A stretch of 64,000 nt of DNA from MGML01 sp034416335. Its GTDB lineage: Bacteria > Chloroflexota > Dehalococcoidia > Dehalococcoidales > UBA2162. Below the pieces are notes generated by a model. That model was not told where the DNA came from. It made no database searches and was given only the letters and a program-made list of their open reading frames with translations. Made by a program: the position numbers and the translations under genes. Where the stretch lies: the NCBI GenBank assembly GCA_034416335.1, contig DAOULV010000003.1:310001-374000 (forward strand). The letters run 5' to 3'. Position 1 is the first letter of the stretch. Each line of letters opens with the position of its first letter. Below are positions 32,419-39,887 of this stretch, one piece after another.

Positions 32419-33738
32419 CTAATATTTACCGTATTTCTTGGCGGTATCTATCATTGCTTTTACGTTTTCCGGTTTGGCTTCCTGGGTATAATCGGTGGAA
32501 CACCGCAGGATGAAGCCACCGTCTTTGCCCACTTCTTTAATCAGTTTCTTGCAATACTCTTCCACGTCCTGCGTTGAGCCAAGCTGGAGCATCGTTATCG
32601 GTACATTCCCCATAAATGAAGCCCTGTCACCGAGAATTTTCTTTGCCCTGAATATATCAGTCTCGGCAAACCGTATCATCAGACTGTGCTTCGGATAATC
32701 GAGGAAGTAGTCCAGCTGATTATCCCGCCTGCCCTCAAAGAACATCGAGATTACATCGTACCCGAGATCGAACGTCTTTTGGACTGCCTTCTGCCAGTTA
32801 GGCCAGACGAATTTCTCGAACTGCGCTCGGGACATAAACTCGTCGGAAACACGGTGGGGTTCCGAGGAAGCACCAATCGCCGGTTTCCCTTCCCGGCGCA
32901 CCGGCGGGGCTGCCCGGAAAATCCTGTAATCAAGGAGTTTCTCCAGGGCTGCCAGCAGTTTATCCGGCTGGCGAAACATATCCAGGGCTATCCCTTTCCA
33001 TGTCCTGAAGTTGTTAGTAAATCCTGAGAACGGAGGCATAACACCTCCCATCCATTGAAAGTCTACCGGCAAACCGAGAGCTTTCATCTCGCCGTTGAAA
33101 TCTCCAAGTAATTCAAAGTGTTTCTTCTGTTCTTCGCCGGCTTTTTTCATTATCCGGGCAAGCTTCTCGAAACCCGGTGAGGTAAATATTGATGCCAGCA
33201 TTCCCATGCCTGTTCCCAGGTTCATTAATGGAGGCAGACTTCCCAGCGGCTCCATTATCCCGTATACTCTCGGCAGCCAGACACGGACTATATAATCGGA
33301 CGGGTCCGCCAGGAAAAGGTCGTACTCGTCCGCTTTCATGTACTCTTCTTCGATTGTCTGGCTGGCGATATTCTCCGGCAGGTTAAATCCCGGCCAGCGA
33401 TAATTGCTGGTTTCCAGGGTTTCCATGGCGTTACCCGACTGCATGGAAGCTGCCGAACCATAAGAATCAGGCTCCAGTTCAGCCATCATTCTCTTATAAC
33501 CCTGTTTCCACGCGACGGGATCATAGTACGCGATAGAGTAAGGAAGACCAACGTATTTCATGGCAAAATACGTACCTCCGAACACCACCGGAACCCTGTC
33601 CGGCACCTTGCCCTGGACAGCATCCAGAATGCGTTTTTCCCTTTCGGCATGCAGCTCTTCTACAGACTTACCGTGTCTTTTTTCAATTTCGTCCTTTAGC
33701 CTTTTATCTTCTTCCCGGATCTTTTCCTCAGTGGCCAT
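32419..33738 (-). CDS. UROD-family methyltransferase-like protein, paralogue 1
   Basis: A protein of 439 residues from ATG 33738; GGAGGG four bases upstream makes this start better than an extension to 33786. It has the uroporphyrinogen-decarboxylase-type TIM barrel seen in MtaA-like corrinoid methyltransferases. Near the C-terminus the block matching HCENTDIFKA in paralogue 2 is RFAETDIFRA here, so a conserved His/Cys pair is missing. The tail PENVKAMIDTAKKYGKY is almost identical to that of paralogue 2. It is likely a methyl-transfer or demethylation protein whose site has changed. Confidence 0.82.
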   Translation of the reverse strand: MATEEKIREEDKRLKDEIEKRHGKSVEELHAEREKRILDAVQGKVPDRVPVVFGGTYFAMKYVGLPYSIAYYDPVAWKQGYKRMMAELEPDSYGSAASMQSGNAMETLETSNYRWPGFNLPENIASQTIEEEYMKADEYDLFLADPSDYIVRVWLPRVYGIMEPLGSLPPLMNLGTGMGMLASIFTSPGFEKLARIMKKAGEEQKKHFELLGDFNGEMKALGLPVDFQWMGGVMPPFSGFTNNFRTWKGIALDMFRQPDKLLAALEKLLDYRIFRAAPPVRREGKPAIGASSEPHRVSDEFMSRAQFEKFVWPNWQKAVQKTFDLGYDVISMFFEGRRDNQLDYFLDYPKHSLMIRFAETDIFRAKKILGDRASFMGNVPITMLQLGSTQDVEEYCKKLIKEVGKDGGFILRCSTDYTQEAKPENVKAMIDTAKKYGKY

Positions 33739-33749
33739 CATTCCCTCCT

Positions 33750-34385
33750 TCAAACGTTTTTCCTGGTCGGTCTGAACATAAACCATATATCTACTATGTT
33801 ATCGAGTTTATCCTGTGCTATTTGCCTGTATCCAAAATATTCGTACATCTCGACATTTTTTAAACTGGCTGTATCCAGGTAGACACCACTCGACATAGGG
33901 TGTTTTTCGGATACTGCATGTACTTCATCGAGCAGTAATCTGCCGAAACCCTCTCCCTGGTAATCGGGATGAACACCCAGTGCAGCGAGATAGTGAAATG
34001 GTTCGTCGGGAATATATTTCCTCGATAGTCTCATAAATCTTTGCACACGCTCAAACGAATCCTTACCTACAGATTCATTATACTTTTTATCCGCTTCAAC
34101 CAATGAAGCTGGTCTTTCTTTCTCCTCCGGTACGGACAGGCAGGCTGCTCCGGTGATACGCGAATCCTGAACCGCACCGAAAATAGGCAGTTCCATCTCC
34201 ACGTACATCAGGCATTGGTAATGGAATAATTCACGAACCTTCTCCTGATACATGGATTCATGACCGGAAAGAAGGTACCGGATAAGCGGATCACCTACAA
34301 ACGCCTGAGTCAGTACGTCAGCCGCTTCTTCGAGAGTATCCATATTTATTGTAATTAATGATTTTCCGGAATCGCCTGATTTCAA
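33750..34385 (-). CDS. GNAT family N-acetyltransferase
   Basis: A 211-residue acetyltransferase: N-terminal VLTQAFVGDPLIRYLL, motif A LGVHPDYQGEGFGRLLLDEV with the acetyl-CoA-binding QGEGFG, and YLDTASLKNVEMYEYFGY. It lies between MFS and UROD genes on the minus strand; its stop overlaps the ribosome-binding site of the UROD gene that follows, indicating one operon. The substrate is unknown and may be a product of the neighbouring catabolic enzymes. Confidence 0.87.
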   Translation of the reverse strand: MKSGDSGKSLITINMDTLEEAADVLTQAFVGDPLIRYLLSGHESMYQEKVRELFHYQCLMYVEMELPIFGAVQDSRITGAACLSVPEEKERPASLVEADKKYNESVGKDSFERVQRFMRLSRKYIPDEPFHYLAALGVHPDYQGEGFGRLLLDEVHAVSEKHPMSSGVYLDTASLKNVEMYEYFGYRQIAQDKLDNIVDIWFMFRPTRKNV

Positions 34386-34495
34386 TTTATACCTGCTTCG
34401 GTCCTTCTCGGGTAAGTGCGTCCAGTCTATATTTGTATCCGGAGTCTGTCAAGAAGGAATCTATCATCGAACCCTGTTGATTATCAGGGAAAGGG

Positions 34496-35788
34496 TCAAT
34501 ATAGTTCACTTCGCGATTCGGGTATTCTAGGGTGTTTAGCGATGAACAGAAGTATCGAACCTACCCCCATTACAGCAGCCATCAGGGTAAAGGTATACAG
34601 GTACGTACCCTGTACATCCCTCATATACCCTACCACTACCGGAGCGGCTATTATAATGGGCAGCCCCAGCGACTGCATCCAGCCGCGTATCACTCCCTGG
34701 GACATCCTGCCGAAGTATTCGCCCTGGATCGCGTTCAGCACCGGAGTACGCATTCCCCAGCCGATGCCGAATATCACCGCGAAAATAAATGCCTGAGTAG
34801 GTGTATCTGTAACAGCCAGTATATAAACAGCTCCTGCCATGAGTGTATTAGAAATTCCAAGCAGTATATTCTTCGGGAATCTGTCGCCGAAGTAACCACC
34901 CAGCAGGCGTGCCGGGATATTTGACAGGCTGGCAACCGTCCAGACCAGAGCGACGGTCTCTCGTTCTATCCCTACATCTTCTTCCAGGTGAAGGAAAAGG
35001 TGGAGTTGAGCGCCGAGAATACCCAGGTTGCTGATAGCCTGACCTAATGCCAGGAACCAGAAAGATGGTGTTTTTACAGCTTCGCCCAGTGTGAAATCAT
35101 ACCCTTCCGAAGTTACAGGTGCATTCTTAATTCGCGTATCAGTGATTTCGCCATCAGGAATACTTCCTATCGTTTCCGGTTTGTCCCGAAGCAGCATCAC
35201 GAAAGGAAAACCGATTATCCAGATGAATGCACCCGTAATATAAGCCGAAGCCCGCCAGTCCATTTGTTCCTGCAGGAAAACAAGGACAGGGACGCCGATA
35301 ACTCCTGCCATCGAATAACCGAGTCCCATAATCGACTGGGCTATGGTGCGTTTACGGTTAAACCAGTTGTTTACCGTAACGGACAATACAAGAAGGCCCT
35401 GCAGACCTATTCCGAGTGTAATAACGATGCTGGATACGTAAAACATTACATAGGAGTTCATCAATCCAAACAGGACAAAACCTATTCCAGCGATGAAAAC
35501 ACCGGTTGCCGCTACCTTCCGGGGCCCGAATCTGTCTACAAGAAAACCTTCGAATGGCCCGGTTATCGCTCCTTCTACCTGAGTAACGGAACGCGGACCC
35601 GACAGGGCTGCCTTGGTCCAGCCGAATTCGCTCTGTAGCAGCCCCATATAGGTGGTAAATCCCTGGCTGGCGATACCCTGAAAAAACTGGGTTACCGCCC
35701 CGATTATTACGATTATCCAGCCGTAGAACGGTTTTTTACCTATCCAGGGATACCGCGGAGGCCTTATGGATTGCGGTGTTTCGGTCAT
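34496..35788 (-). CDS. MFS transporter
   Basis: A 430-residue major facilitator with twelve predicted membrane segments. The first is GWIIVIIGAVTQFFQGI; the loop 2-3 signature appears as GFLVDRFGPRKVAATG. The overall pattern resembles oxalate/formate or monocarboxylate-type carriers. It sits between two UROD-like genes, 29 bases after paralogue 2, suggesting it imports or exports a methylated aromatic or carboxylate substrate. Specificity is unknown. Confidence 0.9.
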   Translation of the reverse strand: MTETPQSIRPPRYPWIGKKPFYGWIIVIIGAVTQFFQGIASQGFTTYMGLLQSEFGWTKAALSGPRSVTQVEGAITGPFEGFLVDRFGPRKVAATGVFIAGIGFVLFGLMNSYVMFYVSSIVITLGIGLQGLLVLSVTVNNWFNRKRTIAQSIMGLGYSMAGVIGVPVLVFLQEQMDWRASAYITGAFIWIIGFPFVMLLRDKPETIGSIPDGEITDTRIKNAPVTSEGYDFTLGEAVKTPSFWFLALGQAISNLGILGAQLHLFLHLEEDVGIERETVALVWTVASLSNIPARLLGGYFGDRFPKNILLGISNTLMAGAVYILAVTDTPTQAFIFAVIFGIGWGMRTPVLNAIQGEYFGRMSQGVIRGWMQSLGLPIIIAAPVVVGYMRDVQGTYLYTFTLMAAVMGVGSILLFIAKHPRIPESRSELY

Positions 35789-35817
35789 ATTTTACCGACT
35801 GTATTCCTTTGTATCGT

Positions 35818-37161
35818 CTAGTATTTTCCGTATTTTTTCGCCGCGTCTATCATTGCCTTGATATTCTCAGGTCTGGCATAATCGATAGCGCTTCCCGGTC
35901 CCAGTATAAATCCGCCGTCCTTTCCCACTACCTCGATTAATTTTTTACAGTAGGCATCCACATCATCCGGAGTACCGGCCTGGAGAATAGTGGGAGGGAC
36001 ACCGCCCTGTATGCACATATGACCGCCGAGCACTTCCCTGGCTTTGAATATGTCCGTATTCTCGCAGTGAAATACTACCTTACCCTTGGGTAATTCGAGC
36101 AGATATTCCAGTCGGTCATCCCAGATTCCTTCCCAGAACGGTGCCGAAATGTAACCCAGCGCCACATTTGTCAGAATGGCCTTTTTCAGCCCCGGCCAGT
36201 AGAATTTCTCGAACTGCTCCAGCGACATAAAACTGTCCGAACCCCGGTGAAGAGGCATGCCGGCACGTCTCCTGTATCCCCGCGAGTCCGGCTCGGCCGG
36301 TACAGCCTGTTCCGTCTGCCATTCGAGTATCTTATCGCAGGCAGCTAAAAGCTTTTCCGGACATCGGTACATATCCAGCATCGTGCCCCGCATACCACGC
36401 AGGTTGTCGGAAATGGTATCGAAAGGTGCCTGGGCAACTCCACCACCCCCGAGTCCCCGACCATACTGGGACGGATAGCCAAGTTCCTGCATCGTCTTTG
36501 AAAACTCGGCACCTTCCTGCCTTATTCTTTCCTGTTCGGCCGCCGCCCGGGCTATCTTCTCGGCCAGTTCCTTGAATTCCGGCTTGCTGAAAAGCCCGAC
36601 GATGGTGGCAAAACCAAGGTGTCCTATCATATTCCTGAAAGGCGGTATCTCCGAAAAAGGCTCAAGAGAACCGTAAATCCGCGGAAGGTAATACCGGAAA
36701 ATGAAATCCGAAGGGTCATTGAGAAACAGGTCGTACTCCTCGGCTTTCATATACTCCCCTTCAACGAACTGGTAGGGAATATCGGCAGGAAGAGTGCCTC
36801 CGGGCCATCTCTGGTGCCTGGTATCGAGTAATTCCAGAATCAGACCTGAATTTACCAGAATCATACTGGCTCCCTGGTCCGGTTCGAAATCCACTATCGT
36901 TTTCACGCAGGCCTTACGGTACGCGTCGTGGTCGTAGTACATCGACGAAAGGGGCAGTCCGACATATTTTGCAGAAAACACACCTGTCTGAATGGTAACC
37001 GGAACTCTATCGGGAATGCGCAGCTCAATCGCATCGTTTACTCTTTTTTCTCTTTCTTCAAGCAGCTCTGTAACACTCTTTCCGTACTTCTCTTCGGTTT
37101 CCCGCGTCCGTTTTTTAAGGTCTTCCCAGAAAGTCTCACTATGTATATCCAGCTCTGTCAT
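35818..37161 (-). CDS. UROD-family methyltransferase-like protein, paralogue 2
   Basis: A 447-residue protein starting after GGAGG on the minus strand. It shares the N-terminal EEKYGKSVTELLEEREKRV and C-terminal KAMIDAAKKYGKY blocks with paralogue 1. Near the C-terminus it has FHCENTDIFKA, whose His and Cys are probable zinc or substrate ligands as in MtaA-type methyltransferases, and GGVPPTILQAGTPDDVDAYC. Such proteins move methyl groups from O- or N-methyl compounds to corrinoid proteins; no corrinoid protein gene is in the window. It is co-directional with a flavin reductase upstream. Confidence 0.85.
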   Translation of the reverse strand: MTELDIHSETFWEDLKKRTRETEEKYGKSVTELLEEREKRVNDAIELRIPDRVPVTIQTGVFSAKYVGLPLSSMYYDHDAYRKACVKTIVDFEPDQGASMILVNSGLILELLDTRHQRWPGGTLPADIPYQFVEGEYMKAEEYDLFLNDPSDFIFRYYLPRIYGSLEPFSEIPPFRNMIGHLGFATIVGLFSKPEFKELAEKIARAAAEQERIRQEGAEFSKTMQELGYPSQYGRGLGGGGVAQAPFDTISDNLRGMRGTMLDMYRCPEKLLAACDKILEWQTEQAVPAEPDSRGYRRRAGMPLHRGSDSFMSLEQFEKFYWPGLKKAILTNVALGYISAPFWEGIWDDRLEYLLELPKGKVVFHCENTDIFKAREVLGGHMCIQGGVPPTILQAGTPDDVDAYCKKLIEVVGKDGGFILGPGSAIDYARPENIKAMIDAAKKYGKY

Positions 37162-37201
37162 CGGTACCTCCGCATCTTTCGTATTGGCTGCTTAACTATA
37201 C

Positions 37202-37999
37202 TTATTCCCTCATATGTTTTTCAAACGACGAATCATAGATTCTGCTTATCTCATTCATCGATTCAATAGTCTGTCCTGCTGCAGACAGTACATCCGCCTT
37301 AGTCCAGTTTCCTTCCACTTCGGACTGTCTATCATCGGCAAGGCTGCCGAAGGTTATCGCGGCAAGAAGCCTGCGTTCTTCGGCGTTGGTATCAGCCAGG
37401 TAAGGAAGATTATCGTACCATAAATCACGCTCGTCTCTCGATTTAAAAGGTCTCTTTTTCATTTCTGCGAGTTCGCGACCGGAATTCTCCGCTCTCTTTT
37501 CAGCTTCATCCAGATCGAAACGGGTTACTGGCAGAGGTGTGATACCCCTCATCCACATTATCCTGAAAAAATGATATAAAGGTCTCAGCCCCGAAACCAG
37601 CCCGTTTCCGCTGCCGCCGGCAATGGCAATCCCGAAAGCCGGCATACCCTTGAATGATTGCGACATCGCGTATATCCGGAACAGCTTCAACATCAGCAGC
37701 CTGACCATAGCCGTCGTATCTCCCCAGTAGACCGGTGTTCCCCACACAAGACCGTCGCATTCAAGCAGTTTTTCACTAATAATCTCCAGGTTCTTATCTT
37801 CATAGGTGCACTTCAGATTCTGAGCGCAGACCCAGGGCAGACAGTCTTTACAGGCTTCGACAACGTACTCGGACATCTGTACAATTTCAGTCGAAGCTCC
37901 TGCATCCGCCGCCCCCTTTAAAGCACCGGACACAAGCCGGTTGGTTAATCCATCCGGTCTGGGACTTCCGACAAGTCCTATAATTTTCCTGTTACTCAT
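37202..37999 (-). CDS. Flavodoxin-fold NADPH-dependent FMN reductase-like protein
   Basis: A 265-residue protein. It has the flavodoxin-like opening IGLVGSPRPDGLTNRLV (FMN phosphate loop) and the GLVWGTPVYWGDTTAM block. A Cys cluster (CKDCLPWVCAQNLKC) is typical of iron-sulfur flavoproteins/FMN reductases. GGAGG lies before the ATG. As first gene of the minus-strand operon with the UROD-type proteins, it may supply electrons for reductive activation; that is inference. Confidence 0.87.
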   Translation of the reverse strand: MSNRKIIGLVGSPRPDGLTNRLVSGALKGAADAGASTEIVQMSEYVVEACKDCLPWVCAQNLKCTYEDKNLEIISEKLLECDGLVWGTPVYWGDTTAMVRLLMLKLFRIYAMSQSFKGMPAFGIAIAGGSGNGLVSGLRPLYHFFRIMWMRGITPLPVTRFDLDEAEKRAENSGRELAEMKKRPFKSRDERDLWYDNLPYLADTNAEERRLLAAITFGSLADDRQSEVEGNWTKADVLSAAGQTIESMNEISRIYDSSFEKHMRE

Positions 38000-38189
38000 C
38001 TTTTACCTCCATAAATAAATATATTGATGTTTTCGGATTAATACCCCTTCATTTTCCGGAGGAAGACAAGCCTGAGCGGCTGCTCCTGCACCGGTGTCTG
38101 GTATTATCCGCAAAATAAGAGTCAAGTATAACACCAGTGACATTGTTCTTCAATCGACCGGAGATTATCAACGTATAGCATACTTGATA

Positions 38190-38195
38190 TATAAT
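38190..38195 (+). promoter_or_regulatory. -10 box for the PAC2 gene
   Basis: TATAAT within an AT-rich stretch, 34 bases before the chosen ATG. No clear -35 box. Confidence 0.4.
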
Positions 38196-38228
38196 ATATA
38201 TTAGCGAGAAAGTTAAGGAGGAATGATT

Positions 38229-39137
38229 ATGAGTATTCATGACTACTTAACAGATTTTAACCAGGACATTCCCGATACCGCCGGCAGGGATGTTCACGCT
38301 ATCGGTGTTCATATCGGCTGGCTTAACTGGGGCAGTGTCGGGGACGAATCCCTCGAAAAATTAATCGAGCATTATGACGCTGAGAAAATCGCTGAGTTTC
38401 TAAGACCGGGTGATTTTTACGATTTCGTTGCTTACCGCGAACGCAGTCTAACTTATATAGACAACAAAGGAACCAGGCGTACGGAGTACCCTAACTCAAG
38501 AGTTTATTACATAAGAAGATATGAAGCGGAAAACGACCTCGTCCTGCTGAACCTCCTGGAACCAAACCACTTTTCGGAAATTTTCGTCGACAGGGTCGTC
38601 ACCTTATTGAAAAAACTGAACATATCGAGATACACCGTTGCCGGAGCAATGGGGAGTCCTGTCCCTCACACCAGGCCGATACGCATAACGGGTAGAAGCA
38701 GCGATCCGAAAATCTCGGAAAAGCTGGAAACGCTGGGAGTCCGTCAGACGCTCGGCAGGCAGTACCAGGGCCCGACCAGTATTTTCAATACAATCTCTCA
38801 AAAACTGACCGAAGAGGGTATTACCTCCGTAAATCTAATGGCTCATATGCCTTCCCATATCAGCCTTCAGGAACCGGACTACACCGGCGTACACAGAATT
38901 CTCAGCATACTGTCCAGGCTTGAAGGAATTGATATCTCGCTGGAACGAACACGTATCGCCGGTAGTAAGCAATATGAAAGAGTAAGCAAGGAAGTTCGTC
39001 ATTCACCAGGTCTGACCGAATTATCCAAGCAGCTTGAAGAAATTTACGATCAGGAAGAAGGCTCCGCTGAAGAAACCACCGTAGAATTACCTCCCAATAT
39101 CCAGAAAGCGATAGATGAAGCTCTCGGGAGGGAGTAA
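38229..39137 (+). CDS. PAC2 family protein (proteasome assembly chaperone-like)
   Basis: A 302-residue PAC2-fold protein. ATG 38229 is chosen over 38223 because AAGGAGG (38214-38220) is then eight bases upstream. Typical regions are AIGVHIGWLNWGSVGDESLEKL near the N-terminus and the central VAGAMGSPVPHTRP, VNLMAHMPSHIS blocks. Bacterial PAC2 proteins are not characterised; in actinobacteria they are linked to proteasome or carboxylate-amine ligase genes, none of which are here. It is monocistronic. Confidence 0.82.
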   Translation: MSIHDYLTDFNQDIPDTAGRDVHAIGVHIGWLNWGSVGDESLEKLIEHYDAEKIAEFLRPGDFYDFVAYRERSLTYIDNKGTRRTEYPNSRVYYIRRYEAENDLVLLNLLEPNHFSEIFVDRVVTLLKKLNISRYTVAGAMGSPVPHTRPIRITGRSSDPKISEKLETLGVRQTLGRQYQGPTSIFNTISQKLTEEGITSVNLMAHMPSHISLQEPDYTGVHRILSILSRLEGIDISLERTRIAGSKQYERVSKEVRHSPGLTELSKQLEEIYDQEEGSAEETTVELPPNIQKAIDEALGRE

Positions 39138-39303
39138 TCCCGGATATCCCTTATCATAAACCACATATTTCGTTCACAGAATTCATCACACAATCTCTCT
39201 GTTTTACTCAATCTCAGTTGTTTGCACCTCGACAAGAGATGGGAGGCTATTGCCACATTAAGAAAGGTCTCTGTTTTTCATTTGGTTGTTTAGACTCTCC
39301 TTA

Positions 39304-39356
39304 CCCCCTCAAACAATCGTAATTTTTCTATTGAATACGGCAACTGTTTGAGGGGG
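39304..39356. repeat. CCCCCTCAAACA inverted repeat
   Basis: Perfect 12-bp arms CCCCCTCAAACA (39304-39315) and TGTTTGAGGGGG (39345-39356), separated by 29 bases and followed by another AAAGGGGG. It resembles the G/C-run repeat at the end of pth. No T-run follows on either strand. Confidence 0.7.
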
Positions 39357-39420
39357 ATAAAGGGGGTGAACCGAAAATCATAACCAAAACCGAATATTAC
39401 CCAAGAAAGATTCCATTTTC

Positions 39421-39449
39421 TTGACAATTGAACGCTAATACAATATACT
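39421..39449 (+). promoter_or_regulatory. Consensus promoter for the binding-protein gene leader
   Basis: TTGACA (39421-39426), a 17-base spacer and TATACT (39444-39449), the best promoter in the window. Transcription would begin near 39456, leaving a leader of about 430 nt before ATG 39888. Confidence 0.75.
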
Positions 39450-39497
39450 TTAGCACTAATAATGTAACACTACGGTAAATATACCTTTTCCATCTTG

Positions 39498-39518
39498 CAC
39501 CTTCTTCGGACGGAGGTG
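39498..39518 (+). promoter_or_regulatory. Hairpin that can hide the leader-peptide Shine-Dalgarno
   Basis: CACCTTC (39498-39504) can pair with GGAGGTG (39512-39518) over seven base pairs across a seven-base loop. GGAGGTG is the ribosome-binding site of the seven-codon leader peptide. Confidence 0.6.
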
Positions 39519-39521
39519 ATT

Positions 39522-39545
39522 ATGATGAGAATAAAGGCATCGTAA
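39522..39545 (+). CDS. Seven-residue leader peptide MMRIKAS
   Basis: ATG ATG AGA ATA AAG GCA TCG TAA, preceded by GGAGGTG at an ideal distance. Its last codons and stop lie inside the left arm of the terminator at 39537-39549, so a ribosome translating it would cover that arm. There is no run of a single amino acid, so classic amino-acid attenuation is not suggested. Confidence 0.5.
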   Translation: MMRIKAS

Positions 39546-39577
39546 ATCGTTGAATTCGACGGTTTATGGTGCTTTTT
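39537..39577 (+). terminator. Attenuator-like intrinsic terminator in the leader
   Basis: Left arm GCATCGTAAATCG (39537-39549) pairs with CGGTTTATGGTGC (39560-39572): 13 pairs, three of them G-U, followed directly by TTTTT (39573-39577). It is placed to stop transcription before the binding-protein gene. Confidence 0.7.
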
Positions 39578-39887
39578 CCATTCCAGTTATTAACCGGCAC
39601 CGGATTGACGCATTTAAGGGGTTAAAGAGGTGTATGAAAAATATTTATGTGATGAGCTGGCCCTGCTGGGGGAAACCAGGGTGCTGAGTGTTGACAGCGC
39701 ATTGCAGCTTAAATACCACCCATACCCCTCCCGTGTCCGGAGCCCTGGGGGAAATCGGGCTTTGCAGCAGGGTCAGCTGCAAAAGGAGGTGCACCGTTGA
39801 AATAGCTTTTCCCTGTTTTCCCGGGTTATTATTCCCACATTGATACGATTAAGTAACCATAAACAAGTCTATTAACGCGGAGGTGCT
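39578..39887 (+). promoter_or_regulatory. Remainder of the structured leader
   Basis: This stretch has no convincing gene. It holds a perfect eight-base-pair hairpin TTTGCAGC / GCTGCAAA (39761-39768 and 39776-39783) directly followed by a strong AAGGAGGTG (39783-39791) that leads only to TTG AAA TAG (39797-39805). A 56-codon open frame from GTG 39630 to TGA 39800 shows no similarity that I recognise. The true ribosome-binding site of the next gene is a third GGAGGTG just before ATG 39888. Confidence 0.5.

Noticed and set aside
39630..39800. A 56-codon open frame from GTG in the long leader
   Set aside because: It has no good ribosome-binding site, no recognisable similarity and an ordinary chance of being stop-free at this length; the region is better explained as structured leader RNA.
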